A DNA stretch of 45,356 nt from contig WQSG01000021.1 of assembly GCA_009788055.1 (NCBI GenBank), forward strand, positions 1 to 45,356. Direction: 5' to 3'. Positions 33,764-42,537 of the stretch are shown piece after piece. The notes beneath the pieces were generated by a model, which ran no database searches, had not been told where the DNA came from, and saw nothing but the letters and a program-made list of their open reading frames with translations. The translations under genes and the position numbers were made by a program. Every line of letters starts with the position of its first letter. Within the stretch, counting starts at the first letter, position 1. This DNA is from Defluviitaleaceae bacterium (GTDB lineage: Bacteria > Bacillota > Clostridia > Lachnospirales > WQUN01).

Positions 33764-34081
33764 ATGAATGTGCAAGACCTGTGCAGGTCTTTAATTGATA
33801 ATATTGTTGCGGCGGCGCGTGGAGATGAGAGTATACGGGCTGTGTATATTTTTGGCAGTCATGTGCGGGGCGAAGCGACAATTTTCAGTGATGTGGATAT
33901 CGCGGTTATTCATGAAGAAAATCCTGATGTGAACCGTGCGGCACTGAACGAGGCTACTGCAAGGCATGACGAGGATGTTCAGTTCACGTATGTACACAAG
34001 GCGGTGTTTGATTCGGACGACCACCCGCTTCATGTGTCGTCGTCGATAAAAAGAGAAGGGGTGCTGTTATGGCAGAGATAG
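33764..34081 (+). CDS. MNT-type nucleotidyltransferase antitoxin
   Basis: This 105-residue minimal nucleotidyltransferase has GSHVRG at residues 31-36 and the metal-binding D43-x-D45 in SDVDIAV. In HEPN/MNT systems the MNT protein adds AMP to the HEPN toxin and silences it. AGAGGA lies eight bases before ATG 33764; the ATGs at 33755 and 33758 overlap that site. Its end overlaps the HEPN start by 13 bases. The catalytic set is intact, so the antitoxin should be functional. Confidence 0.88.
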   Translation: MNVQDLCRSLIDNIVAAARGDESIRAVYIFGSHVRGEATIFSDVDIAVIHEENPDVNRAALNEATARHDEDVQFTYVHKAVFDSDDHPLHVSSSIKREGVLLWQR

Positions 34082-34470
34082 GCAGTTTTTTGTATATCGC
34101 GCAGAAGGATTTGGAGCGCGCACGTCTTATGCATGACGTGGACGACTTTAATGCGGCGGGGCGGTTTTGCGAGCAGTCTGTGGAGAAGTGTCTGAAATCG
34201 TATATCGAGCTAAAGGGTGACGCCAGCGACTTTCGGCTGATGTCTTTGCATAAACCGCGGCGGCTGTATGAGCGGTGTATCCAGCTTGGAATGTCGCCCC
34301 TGCCCGACAGAGACGTGACGGTTTTATCCAAGCTTGCGGATTATTATTACGACACGAATTACCCCGGCAATTACTATTTTGAATTGACGTTTGAACAATC
34401 CGTAGAGGCGTTGGTGCTTACGGAAAAAATATACGAAATGTTTGAAAGCGGAAAAGCGTATGGAAAATGA
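34069..34470 (+). CDS. HEPN-domain toxin
   Basis: The 133-residue all-helical protein has HEPN features: an N-terminal helix (AQKDLERARLM), AAGRFCEQSVEKCLKSYIEL and a C-terminal DTNYPGNYYFELT segment. R56-x4-H61 (RLMSLH) fits the HEPN RNase motif R-x4-6-H, so it is probably an RNase toxin silenced by the upstream MNT protein. The start overlaps the MNT gene and its own end overlaps the following membrane protein gene by 11 bases, giving a three-gene overlapping cassette. Confidence 0.88.
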   Translation: MAEIGSFLYIAQKDLERARLMHDVDDFNAAGRFCEQSVEKCLKSYIELKGDASDFRLMSLHKPRRLYERCIQLGMSPLPDRDVTVLSKLADYYYDTNYPGNYYFELTFEQSVEALVLTEKIYEMFESGKAYGK

Positions 34471-35272
34471 TACGGGCTTTTCCGCCGATTACCGAAGGGG
34501 CTTGCTGTATTTTGCGGGGCTTGCGCTTTGCGTTTTCGCGTTCTTCACCACCCCCGACGGGTTGTCTATGTTTCACAATTTCTTGGGGCTTTTTGGCATA
34601 GCCCCCGGCATTCAAATGCGGGGCGGCGGAACGCTTTACATTTTCATGCTTGTGCCGCTTATTGCGGGGATTTTTTGCTTCAAAAAAATGCGTATGTATT
34701 GGAAGAATTTTCGCGAGCGGTTCAATTTGCTTGAACACTTAATTGCAATTGGCATTGCCGTTTTTGTTTTGTTTATGTCAAATTCGGTTGTCACGCCGTC
34801 GGGCATAGACCGCGCCTTTTTTGCCATACAACGCCAAAGAAGCGGATTGCAAGCCATAACTTTTCACGATATCAACAGCGGCTTGCACGGCGTGAATATC
34901 GGCGGGTTGCCCGGTCTAAGCTACAAATCCGCAGGGGACTACAGAATTTTCTATTACAATTTTTGGTTGCAAAACCACGGCAGTGAACCCGCCGAGTTTT
35001 ACGTGAAATTACGCTTTGAAGATTGGAATTTGTCTCGTGACGGCTCTACCGAACGCATACCGCAGGAAGTTTTCGTTACCGACAGCTATGGAGAGCGCAA
35101 AGTTTTCACCGTGCTTCAGCGACACCAAAGGCATTTCCTCGGCGACTTTACCGCAGAAAACCCGTCCCATGGAATGACTCACGGCTCGGTTTTCCTACAC
35201 GATTTTTCCGTAGTGCTGGTAAATGAAAACGACCAACACACGCCGCGTGTGTTGGTACGTAGGGGTTGGTAG
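34460..35272 (+). CDS. Membrane protein of unknown function after HEPN/MNT
   Basis: The 270-residue protein has three hydrophobic helices in its first 120 residues (about 15-33, 58-73 and 93-112). An outer region of about 150 residues follows, beta-rich with FYYNFWLQNHGSEPAEFYVKLRF. The start is ATG 34460 inside the end of the HEPN gene, with weak GGAAAAG upstream, so translation may rely on coupling. The last 14 residues are encoded by a palindromic hairpin (35232-35256) and look added. No family is recognised. The stop abuts the stop of the opposite-strand gene. Confidence 0.7.
   Translation: MENDTGFSADYRRGLLYFAGLALCVFAFFTTPDGLSMFHNFLGLFGIAPGIQMRGGGTLYIFMLVPLIAGIFCFKKMRMYWKNFRERFNLLEHLIAIGIAVFVLFMSNSVVTPSGIDRAFFAIQRQRSGLQAITFHDINSGLHGVNIGGLPGLSYKSAGDYRIFYYNFWLQNHGSEPAEFYVKLRFEDWNLSRDGSTERIPQEVFVTDSYGERKVFTVLQRHQRHFLGDFTAENPSHGMTHGSVFLHDFSVVLVNENDQHTPRVLVRRGW
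35232..35256. repeat. Palindromic hairpin inside the 3' end of the 34460 gene
   Basis: ACCAACACACG at 35232-35242 pairs perfectly with CGTGTGTTGGT at 35246-35256 around CCG, followed by TACGTAGGGG. This shape resembles short palindromic repeats with a GTAGGGG tail seen in several anaerobe genomes (from memory). It could end transcription from both sides, since the two convergent genes leave no gap. Confidence 0.55.
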
Positions 35273-35893
35273 TTAATATATAAACTTGTCCGGCAAAAGA
35301 CTTGCAATCGTTTTATGCGGGAAGGGATTAGGACGCGGGACAGGATACGCGCCAAGCAATAATTTAAGCAGATGCCAGTAGCAAGTATGTCGGCAATTTG
35401 CAACTGTATCGCAAGTGGCGCACCAGCCATAAGTGAGGCACACATTATTTGATGTCACGGCACAGCGCATACCATCGCTTGGCGTATCGCCAAAACAGCA
35501 CATAAAGTGAGCGGGTTCGCGGGTAGGATTGAAAAAAGGATATTTTACAATTGGTGCGAATATATCGCCTAAGTTGTTTCGTATTAGCAAGTCACGGTCT
35601 AAAAGCATGGCTAATCCCCGTAGGGTTAAATCATGCAATTGCTTTTTTGTTCTTATGCGGGAAGCTATGCTAAGTTCAACCAAATTATCATAGCCCCTGT
35701 TTATCCCCGGTTCTATTTCGGATATCGGTATCCATTCAAAAAGCAATTCAACATCGTATGGAAACGGCTTGGATTCTATGGCGGCAAAGTCGTTTTTTGC
35801 TTTGTTAATGTCATTGAGTAACGCAAGTTCAATCTGCTTTGTATTGGTTTCTTCGTCACAAAGGGCGGCAATTAGCCATTGATGAGTAGGCAT
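35273..35893 (-). CDS. Cys-rich partner of the adjacent ATPase
   Basis: This 206-residue protein is not recognised. The first 130 residues are helical and polar. The last 75 hold a dense Cys/His cluster (CCFGD, MRCAV, NVCLTYGWCATC, NCRHTCYWH) that could bind zinc or form an Fe-S site. Its start lies two bases after the ATPase stop, so the two are co-translated. In two-gene defence systems such as Septu an ATPase is paired with a metal-dependent effector. That parallel is inference, as no HNH or other nuclease signature is clear here. The region is AT-richer than the housekeeping genes beside it. Confidence 0.65.
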   Translation of the reverse strand: MPTHQWLIAALCDEETNTKQIELALLNDINKAKNDFAAIESKPFPYDVELLFEWIPISEIEPGINRGYDNLVELSIASRIRTKKQLHDLTLRGLAMLLDRDLLIRNNLGDIFAPIVKYPFFNPTREPAHFMCCFGDTPSDGMRCAVTSNNVCLTYGWCATCDTVANCRHTCYWHLLKLLLGAYPVPRPNPFPHKTIASLLPDKFIY

Positions 35894-35895
35894 TG

Positions 35896-37218
35896 TTATA
35901 CCTCACGTTTGTATGCGTTATTAAAATTAGTGGGGAAAGAACCATAAATCCCCGTGCGAAAATCCAGTTCCATATTGGGATACGCATGAACCTCCGGCAT
36001 TTCGGAAAGACGCTTTATCTCAGAGATGGAGTACTTGCCTTTGTCAATTATATGAACCTCGTCACGCCGCATAATGTCGCTGTCCAATGCGATAGTATCG
36101 TGGGCGGTAAATATTAGCTGGGCGTTTTTGTCGTTTTCTTTCGGGCAATTGAATACTTTTACCAGTTGCTTGAAAACCACAGGATGAAGCATTCGGTCTA
36201 ATTCATCGCAAACAAAAGGCGTTCCATCCTCAAGAGCTTTGTATATTTGCGGGAACTGCTCAATTAGTTTGCGTGTGCCGGATGATTCCTTTCCGATATA
36301 GTGCGCCCATGAATCTTTATATTCAGGCATATTTTCATTGGCATTATTGTGATATACTCGAAGACTGTGCTTGCCGCTTTGACCTTTTTCCCCCGCAATA
36401 CCTGATACTGATACATCTAAACATTGCAAAAAAAATAGCAATCTTTTACGAAAAGGCTCGTCTTTTTCATCTGCAATACGTTGCGCTATTTTTTCAAATT
36501 CGATTATTTGATTATTCGCTTCTGTGTCGTTGAATGTTAGCCCGTCACGCACACATCTGAACCATTCAAAAAAAATATTCAATTTATCATGGGCAGGTGC
36601 AATCAAGGGAAACCATAATTGCTTTTCCACTCTTGTTTTCATTAAATCAATATATTTATTTATAATAGGGTCTGTACCCTCGGTCGGATTATTTCGGTCA
36701 TACATTATTTCAGGTATTGCGTCTCTTTTTGTGCTTCGCTTGATTACTTTTTCGTCAACTACTCCGTTGCTCCCAATAGAATACTCCAACGCGTATTCAT
36801 CTTCGCCCAGAACAACACATATATGATACCACGATACAGATTTTCGTTCGCCTACATCCAATATAATAAACTGCCGATTTTCTATCAGTTGCGCAAACGG
36901 GGAACTGCCGGTTGCTTCCGTAAAGGATACGCCCAGTGCATCTTTTGCGGCATCGCCTAATGATTTTAGCAAATTAGTTTTCCCTCCTGCATTTTTGCCG
37001 TAAATTGCGGCAACAGGAAGAATACCGTATTTGCATCCGGAAACACGTTTTCGTACAACTTCGTAAAGTTCTACGTCTTTTGGCGCGGGGTTTCCGTTTT
37101 TGTCAACTGCATCCGAAGATAGTTCTGCCGACATATCGAATGAAACCTTGTCCAAATATGAATAGCTGTTTTTAAATTCAAATTTTTTCAACATAAGACC
37201 GAAACCCCCAATTTGCAT
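35896..37218 (-). CDS. SMC/ABC-like AAA ATPase, likely of a defence pair
   Basis: The 440-residue protein carries Walker A GKNAGGKT at residues 74-81, a signature-like SSGTRKL, Walker B FVCDELD and a switch histidine in FTAHDT. This is the AAA_15/AAA_21 layout shared by RloA, AbiL, PtuA and related proteins. It opens with MQIGGFGLMLKKFEF. ATG 37218 has AAGGGAG 11 bases upstream; ATG 37194 is an alternative and the frame above is shorter on support. It probably hydrolyses ATP to control its downstream Cys-rich partner. Whether it guards against phage is inference from family and context. The 91-base gap to hisS shows only weak promoter-like sequence. Confidence 0.8.
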   Translation of the reverse strand: MQIGGFGLMLKKFEFKNSYSYLDKVSFDMSAELSSDAVDKNGNPAPKDVELYEVVRKRVSGCKYGILPVAAIYGKNAGGKTNLLKSLGDAAKDALGVSFTEATGSSPFAQLIENRQFIILDVGERKSVSWYHICVVLGEDEYALEYSIGSNGVVDEKVIKRSTKRDAIPEIMYDRNNPTEGTDPIINKYIDLMKTRVEKQLWFPLIAPAHDKLNIFFEWFRCVRDGLTFNDTEANNQIIEFEKIAQRIADEKDEPFRKRLLFFLQCLDVSVSGIAGEKGQSGKHSLRVYHNNANENMPEYKDSWAHYIGKESSGTRKLIEQFPQIYKALEDGTPFVCDELDRMLHPVVFKQLVKVFNCPKENDKNAQLIFTAHDTIALDSDIMRRDEVHIIDKGKYSISEIKRLSEMPEVHAYPNMELDFRTGIYGSFPTNFNNAYKREV

Positions 37219-37309
37219 AATTATAAACACTCCCTTGTAATGACGCAACACCTTTTGATATGTTTATATTATGCGCAGTTGTTACTGATATGTATAAGCT
37301 ACTACGGTT

Positions 37310-38548
37310 TTAATTTTTCAACCGTGTAGCCAGTTCATCAAGCGGGACGCTTTCCGCTTCGCCTGTTTCCATATTTTTTAGGTTTGCGGTATTTTCTTTC
37401 AGCTCGTTTTCGCCGAGGATTAATGTGAAACGGGCATTTATTTTGCTTGCGAATTTCATTTGCGCTTTTACGGAGCGGTTTAGCAAATCGCTTTCGGCAG
37501 AAATTCCGCTTTTGCGCAGGGTATATACGAGTTCTTGCGCTTTGGCGAATGCGTCTTCGCCCATGTTACCTATGAAGATATCGGGGCCGGCGGCAACTTC
37601 GGGTACGGCGTTTTGCTTTTGCAAGAGGAGAACCAGCCGCTCTATGCCCATGCCGTAGCCAACGCCGGGGGTGGGCGGGCCGCCCACTTGCGAAATAAGC
37701 CCGTCGTAGCGGCCGCCGCCGATTACCGTAAGCCCGTCTTTTATGAATTCAAAAACCGTGCGCGTGTAGTAATCCAGCCCGCGCACTATTTTTGCATCAA
37801 CGACAAACGGAATGCCCATGAGGGTTAAGAGGTTTTTCAGCCCCTCAAAGTGGGCGCGGCATTCGTCGTCCAAGGCGTCCAGCACAGACGGCGCGGATTT
37901 CAGCAATTCTTTGCAGCCCTCCGTTTTGCAATCAAGGGTACGCAACGGGTTCTTCTCAAAGCGTTGCTTGCAAAGCCCGCAAAGGCTTTCCATTCTTTCG
38001 CCCAAGAAATTTTTGAGGTTTTCGTGATAGACCTTGCGGCAATCGGGGCAACCTATGCTGTTTATGCAAACGGCAAAATCTTTCACGCCCAACCGCGTGA
38101 GAAGTTCGTAGCCCGTGGAGATAACTTCGGCTTCTGCCGCGAAACCGGGCGCACCAAAAAGCTCCACGCCAAACTGATAGTGCTGGCGATACCGCCCTTC
38201 CTGCGGCCTTTCGTATCGAAAGTTCGGCCCGATATAAAAAAGCTTGGTTGGTTGCGGCTTGTTAAACATTCCTCGCTCTACAAAGGCGCGGGCAGTACCC
38301 GCCGTTTGCTCCGGCCTAAGGGACAGGCTTCGCCCGCCCTTGTCCTCAAACGTGTACATTTCCTTTTGCACAATGTCTGTCGTGTCGCCCACGCCGCGCA
38401 AAAATAATTCCGTATGTTCAAAAATAGGCACACGAATCTCCGTGAAATTGTATGCGTCCGTTATTCCGCGAACATGGTCTTCTATACACCGCCAAATTTT
38501 CATGTCCTCGCCGTAAATATCTTGTGTTCCTCTGGGTGCTTGCAACAT
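37310..38548 (-). CDS. hisS: Histidyl-tRNA synthetase
   Basis: This 412-residue class II synthetase begins MLQAPRGTQDI. Motif 2 is visible around RPEQTAGTARAF and FRYERPQEGRYRQHYQ. The histidine-binding loops VRGLDYYTRTVFEF and GGGRYDGL are intact, as is the C-terminal anticodon-binding domain. AAGGAGA lies six bases before ATG 38548; an upstream in-frame ATG at 38590 falls in the promoter region. It lies after hemZ in the relA-hemZ-hisS order and has its own promoter-like boxes. No T-box leader is present. Confidence 0.96.
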   Translation of the reverse strand: MLQAPRGTQDIYGEDMKIWRCIEDHVRGITDAYNFTEIRVPIFEHTELFLRGVGDTTDIVQKEMYTFEDKGGRSLSLRPEQTAGTARAFVERGMFNKPQPTKLFYIGPNFRYERPQEGRYRQHYQFGVELFGAPGFAAEAEVISTGYELLTRLGVKDFAVCINSIGCPDCRKVYHENLKNFLGERMESLCGLCKQRFEKNPLRTLDCKTEGCKELLKSAPSVLDALDDECRAHFEGLKNLLTLMGIPFVVDAKIVRGLDYYTRTVFEFIKDGLTVIGGGRYDGLISQVGGPPTPGVGYGMGIERLVLLLQKQNAVPEVAAGPDIFIGNMGEDAFAKAQELVYTLRKSGISAESDLLNRSVKAQMKFASKINARFTLILGENELKENTANLKNMETGEAESVPLDELATRLKN

Positions 38549-38588
38549 TTTAATTCTCCTTTTTTGAAACAATTTCTTAGACCTGCCC

Positions 38589-38617
38589 ATTATAGCGCGT
38601 AATCACACTCTCGCCAA
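38589..38617 (-). promoter_or_regulatory. Promoter-like boxes before hisS
   Basis: On the minus strand a perfect TATAAT (38589-38594) stands 17 bases from TTGGCG (38612-38617), the latter inside the end of hemZ. hisS could thus be expressed separately from relA and hemZ. Confidence 0.5.
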
Positions 38618-40117
38618 ATAAATCTCCGAATTCTTTGCGTTAAATTCGCGGGTTATTTTGTTGCCGTCTACAAATTTGCTTACCGCGCCCGCGCCAATAC
38701 CTAAAATGGTTTGCACTTCTGCCATCATGCCCACGTTGTACAGGCATTCGTGGGTTGGCAGACTGTAGCCTATGTTTTCGTGCAGTGCCGCCATATTTTT
38801 TTGACGGTACAGATAATACGGGCGCAGTCCCATTTCCGCGCAGTATCTTTCCGCAATGGCTAACATTTCGGGAACTACCACCAACGCAGAAGCCCCAACC
38901 GCCCGTGGAGGAACTTCCCCACGACGCGACTTTTCTTTTGGCGGAGCGGAGGGGGGAAGTTCCTCCGCGGGCGGAGCCTGAGCGGAAAGCCGAAGTTCGT
39001 TGAGTTTGCTGGCACGTTTTAGCGCGAGGGTGTGGATGGTGATGTTTTCGGGTGGGAGGGCGAGCCGCGAAAGGGCGTCCATATTGCGGCGCATATCGTC
39101 GGGGGTTTCGTTTGGCAGGCCTGCGATTAGGTCTGTGTTTATGCAGGGGAAACCGATTTCGCGGGCGCGGTGGAATGCGGCAAAAAAGTCTGCGGCGGTG
39201 TGGTCGCGACCTATGGCGGCGAGTGTTTTGTCGTTTAGGGTTTGCGGGTTTACCGCTAGGCGGTTTACGCCGTATCTTTTTAGAAGCTTCAGCTTTTCCA
39301 CGGATAGTGTTTCGGGGCGGCCTGCCTCAACGGTAAATTCTACGGGCGGGGCGCAAAAAATGTCTGCGAAATTTTCGCAAACGGCATCCAGTAATCGTTC
39401 CAGTTGTTCCGCGTTTAAAACCGTGGGCGTTCCGCCGCCAATGTAAACGGAGGAAACGGCCGCCCCCATTTCACTCGCCCGCTGTGATTTTTGGCGGCAT
39501 TCGCGAATTAGTGCGGCAACATACCGCGCCAAAAAGTCGTCGGTTGCGGGCTTGTGCGCCGTGTTAAACGAGCAATATACGCACCGCGACGGGCAAAACG
39601 GAACGCTTACATACACGCCAATCGGGCGAGTTGCGTTGCCGCCGCGAGTCTCTATTTCGCGGAACACCCGATTTTCTGCGTGTGCGACTTCAAGTGCAAG
39701 CCGCGCTTTTTCTTCGCTTACGCAAAACGTATTCGTCAACCGCGAGAGGATTTCGGCGTTGGTGCAGTTTTCGTCCATCCATTCGCGCACCAGCTTAGAC
39801 GGGCGGATTCCCGTAAGCGCGCCCCACGGCGTTTCCACAGAAAAAACCTTTCGCAACGCACAAAAAAGCGCGAGCATCACTGCCCTGCGCTCGTTCAGAT
39901 AATTTACATCGGGTACAAATTCAAAAAAATGACGGGCAATCTCAACTCCGTCTTTGTAAACAAAACCAACCGCCCCGTGGGCTTCCAGCACAGACTCCAC
40001 ACTGTATCCCGTTTCCGCAATCGTGTCCGCAAAAGAAAACTTCTCCCCCGGGAAAAAAACCTGCGCCGTAACCTGAACTTCATTTACAAATTCATGCCTT
40101 ACAGCACACGTAATCAT
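38603..40117 (-). CDS. hemZ: HemZ-like radical SAM coproporphyrinogen dehydrogenase
   Basis: This 504-residue radical SAM protein has the 4Fe-4S motif CPSRCVYC near residues 175-182 and GGGTPTVL, followed by VNPQTLND and LIAGLPNET. It belongs to the HemN/HemZ group of oxygen-independent coproporphyrinogen oxidase-like enzymes. Residues 382-407 are a Pro/Glu/Arg-rich insert encoded by a 22-base inverted repeat, which homologues lack as far as I recall; catalysis-critical motifs lie outside it. The gene starts inside the relA stop (ATGA at 40114). Its position between relA and hisS is the usual Bacillota arrangement. Whether it acts in haem synthesis is unproven for many members. Confidence 0.88.
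   Translation of the reverse strand: MITCAVRHEFVNEVQVTAQVFFPGEKFSFADTIAETGYSVESVLEAHGAVGFVYKDGVEIARHFFEFVPDVNYLNERRAVMLALFCALRKVFSVETPWGALTGIRPSKLVREWMDENCTNAEILSRLTNTFCVSEEKARLALEVAHAENRVFREIETRGGNATRPIGVYVSVPFCPSRCVYCSFNTAHKPATDDFLARYVAALIRECRQKSQRASEMGAAVSSVYIGGGTPTVLNAEQLERLLDAVCENFADIFCAPPVEFTVEAGRPETLSVEKLKLLKRYGVNRLAVNPQTLNDKTLAAIGRDHTAADFFAAFHRAREIGFPCINTDLIAGLPNETPDDMRRNMDALSRLALPPENITIHTLALKRASKLNELRLSAQAPPAEELPPSAPPKEKSRRGEVPPRAVGASALVVVPEMLAIAERYCAEMGLRPYYLYRQKNMAALHENIGYSLPTHECLYNVGMMAEVQTILGIGAGAVSKFVDGNKITREFNAKNSEIYLARV
38899..38974. repeat. Inverted repeat inserted in frame within hemZ
   Basis: CCGCCCG followed by TGGAGGAACTTCCCC at 38899-38920 pairs with 38953-38974 at 21 of 22 positions around a 32-base loop. 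It is read in frame and encodes a Pro/Glu/Arg-rich stretch in HemZ, which suggests a palindromic element that has colonised coding sequence. Confidence 0.7.
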
Positions 40118-42312
40118 ATAGACAGTGAATTTACCCTTGCGACTTCACAAACGCCTGACACATTTTTAATTTTCATGGAAAGAAATTCAAACTGTGCGTT
40201 GTCTGCAACTTCCAAACCGATAAGCAAAATCGCCTCGGATTGTATGGTGCGCGTATTCATGGCTGTTACCTTCACTTTTTCCTCGAAAAGCACACGCGAA
40301 ATGTCTGCAATAAGACCAACGCGGTCGTTACAGGTAACGCGCATTTCTGTATGGAAGCCTGCAACACGTTTCATTTCGCCGTGCCATTCCGCTTCTATTA
40401 AGCGGCGGCGGTCAAGCTCACTCATTGATGCAATATTTATACAATTTGAAACATGAACCGTTAGACCGCGCCCACGGGTTACATAGCCAATAATTACATC
40501 GCCCGGCAACGGCTGGCAACAACGCGCAAAACGCACCGCCGTGTCACCGATGCCCTTTACAATTACGCCGCTTTGACGCTTGTTTGTTAGCTTTTCGCCC
40601 GCTTCAATCAGGTCGTTTATAAGCTCCTCGTTGCTTGGCGGCGGAAGCGTCTTTTCGTATTCGCGCTGTAAGTGGTTTATAACAAGGCGTTCGCGCAGGC
40701 TGCCGACGCCAATGGACGCATATAAATGCTCCATTGTTTTACACTGGAAGCGTTCCAGAACGTCTTTTTCGCGCCCGTCCGAAAGAAGCATATCCAGCGG
40801 AATAGTGCCTTCTGCCGCAACGGTTTCCATGGATTTGCGGCCTTTGCGGATATTTTCTTCCCGCCCTTTATTTTTGAACCACTGTGCAATTTTTGTACGT
40901 GCCGTATTTGTTCTTACTATTTTAAGCCAGTCACGGCTGGGGCCTTTAGACGCGGAACTTGTAATAATTTCTACTTGGTCTCCCGTTTGAAGCTCGTGGT
41001 CTACGGCAACCATTTTGCCGTTTACCTTCGCACCCGTAAGGCGATACCCAAGTTTGGAATGAATTATAAATGCATAGTCTATGGCGCAAGAGCCCTTCAT
41101 TAGCTGGATAAGGTCGCCCTTTGGGGTGAAGCAATAGATACGCTCGCTGAAAGCGTCAAGGTCGGTACGAAGCGCGTCTATGAATTCTTCACTGTCGCTC
41201 ATGTCGCGTTGCAGATTCATTATTTCATTAAGCCATTGGTCTTTTACAAGCGCGCCGCCGCCCTCTTTGTATTTCCAGTGCGCGGCAACGCCATACTCTG
41301 CAACGGCGTGCATCTCAAACGTGCGAACCTGCACTTCAAAAGGCTCGCCCGTGCCTTTGCCCACCAACGTTGTGTGCAGGGACTGATAGCCATTTTGTTT
41401 TTTCATGCTGATATAATCTTTAAACCGCCCCGGCATGGGCATATACATTTCATGCACCCGTCCAAGAACTTCGTAACAGCCACCAAGGGTGTCCACCAAA
41501 ACGCGCACGGCATAGATATCAAAAATCTCTTCCATCGTTTTTTTCTGGCTTTTCATTTTCTTCTGAATAGAGTACAGCTGTTTGGGGCGGCCTTCCACGC
41601 GGGCATTAATGCCGTCGGCATCCAGCCTTTCGCGTATTTCCGCCATTATTCTTTCAACTACTTCGTGCCTTTCGGATTGCTTTAACACAACTTTTTCTTG
41701 AAGTTCTTTGTAACCTGCGGGGTCGGAATATTTGAAGCCCAAGTCTTCCAGTTCGTATCTTAATTTTGAAATTCCCAAGCGGTGCGCAAGCGGCGCGTAG
41801 ATATCCAAAGTTTCCTGCGCGATAACGCGCTGTTTTTCGGGGTCGTCATGACCACCGATGGTACGCATATTGTGAAGCCTGTCTGCAATTTTAACAAGAA
41901 GAACCCGCACGTCTTGCGACATATGAAAAAACATTTTACGATAGTTTTCCGCTTGCCGTTCCGTTTTGGAAACGTATGCAACTTTTTCAATTTTGGTAAC
42001 GCCGCCCACCAAAAGCGCGACTTCTTCACCAAAAGCCTTTTCGATATCCTCACTTGTATAATCCGTATCCTCTACAACATCATGCAAAAGCGCGGCGGCG
42101 ATAGACTCCATATCCGCCTTGATTTCCGCCAAAATAATTGCAACCTCTATCGGGTGCGTAACATAGGGCTCGCCGGATTTACGCGTTTGCGTTTTGTGCG
42201 CGTCACACGCAAGCTTAAATGCATTCTCAACCATCTCCAGAGACTTCTCCGGACGGTACTCTCTTATTTTACAAATCAAATCTGTATACAATTCCTGCAC
42301 TACGCCATCCAT
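40114..42312 (-). CDS. relA: Bifunctional (p)ppGpp synthetase/hydrolase
   Basis: The 732-residue protein is the long RelA/SpoT homologue of Bacillota, making and degrading (p)ppGpp in the stringent response. The HD hydrolase domain has HDVVEDT near residue 77, so hydrolase activity is expected. The synthetase domain has the conserved GYQSLHT near 308. A TGS domain (CFTPKGDLI), a zinc-finger-like helical part and a C-terminal ACT domain (NDRVGLIADISRV) follow. GGGAGGTGA lies five bases before ATG 42312. The open frame extends upstream only through a palindromic repeat. The stop overlaps the hemZ start (ATGA). Confidence 0.95.
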   Translation of the reverse strand: MDGVVQELYTDLICKIREYRPEKSLEMVENAFKLACDAHKTQTRKSGEPYVTHPIEVAIILAEIKADMESIAAALLHDVVEDTDYTSEDIEKAFGEEVALLVGGVTKIEKVAYVSKTERQAENYRKMFFHMSQDVRVLLVKIADRLHNMRTIGGHDDPEKQRVIAQETLDIYAPLAHRLGISKLRYELEDLGFKYSDPAGYKELQEKVVLKQSERHEVVERIMAEIRERLDADGINARVEGRPKQLYSIQKKMKSQKKTMEEIFDIYAVRVLVDTLGGCYEVLGRVHEMYMPMPGRFKDYISMKKQNGYQSLHTTLVGKGTGEPFEVQVRTFEMHAVAEYGVAAHWKYKEGGGALVKDQWLNEIMNLQRDMSDSEEFIDALRTDLDAFSERIYCFTPKGDLIQLMKGSCAIDYAFIIHSKLGYRLTGAKVNGKMVAVDHELQTGDQVEIITSSASKGPSRDWLKIVRTNTARTKIAQWFKNKGREENIRKGRKSMETVAAEGTIPLDMLLSDGREKDVLERFQCKTMEHLYASIGVGSLRERLVINHLQREYEKTLPPPSNEELINDLIEAGEKLTNKRQSGVIVKGIGDTAVRFARCCQPLPGDVIIGYVTRGRGLTVHVSNCINIASMSELDRRRLIEAEWHGEMKRVAGFHTEMRVTCNDRVGLIADISRVLFEEKVKVTAMNTRTIQSEAILLIGLEVADNAQFEFLSMKIKNVSGVCEVARVNSLSI

Positions 42313-42338
42313 CACGCTCACCTCCCGACAAGAAGCTT

Positions 42339-42478
42339 TATTCATTGACCGAAATGCCGAGACAATTTTTCGCCAATCAAGGAAGTAGCGACGACGCGCA
42401 CGTAGAGCGTGCGCGAGGAGCAACCGACGCAGAGTGGCGGAAAATTTCCCGCCAAGGCGGCGTTTTGGGCGATGAATA
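42339..42478. repeat. MITE-like palindrome, copy 1, in the relA leader
   Basis: A 140-base imperfect palindrome has outer arms TATTCATTGACC (42339) and its degenerate complement ending at 42478. The inner arms are ATTTTTCGCCA and TGGCGGAAAAT, around a GCGCACG-TAGAG-CGTGCGC core. It shares CGAAATGCCGA, TTTTTCGCCAATC and GAGTGGCGGAAAAT with the copy at 42538. It lies between the relA promoter and start codon. Confidence 0.65.
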
Positions 42479-42500
42479 TAGCTTCTAAGGTTATCCCACC

Positions 42501-42529
42501 ATTATAAATATTTCCCGCGAAAATTGCAA
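42501..42529 (-). promoter_or_regulatory. Sigma-A-like promoter for relA
   Basis: On the minus strand a perfect TATAAT (42501-42506) follows TTGCAA (42524-42529) at 17 bases spacing. The relA leader would be about 180 bases long and contain palindrome copy 1. Confidence 0.6.
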
Positions 42530-42537
42530 GAAAATTA

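Noticed and set aside
39554-40456. 300-residue plus-strand open frame across hemZ and relA
   Set aside because: It is antisense to two conserved enzymes, Arg/Lys/Phe-rich as expected of a shadow frame, and lacks a start signal.
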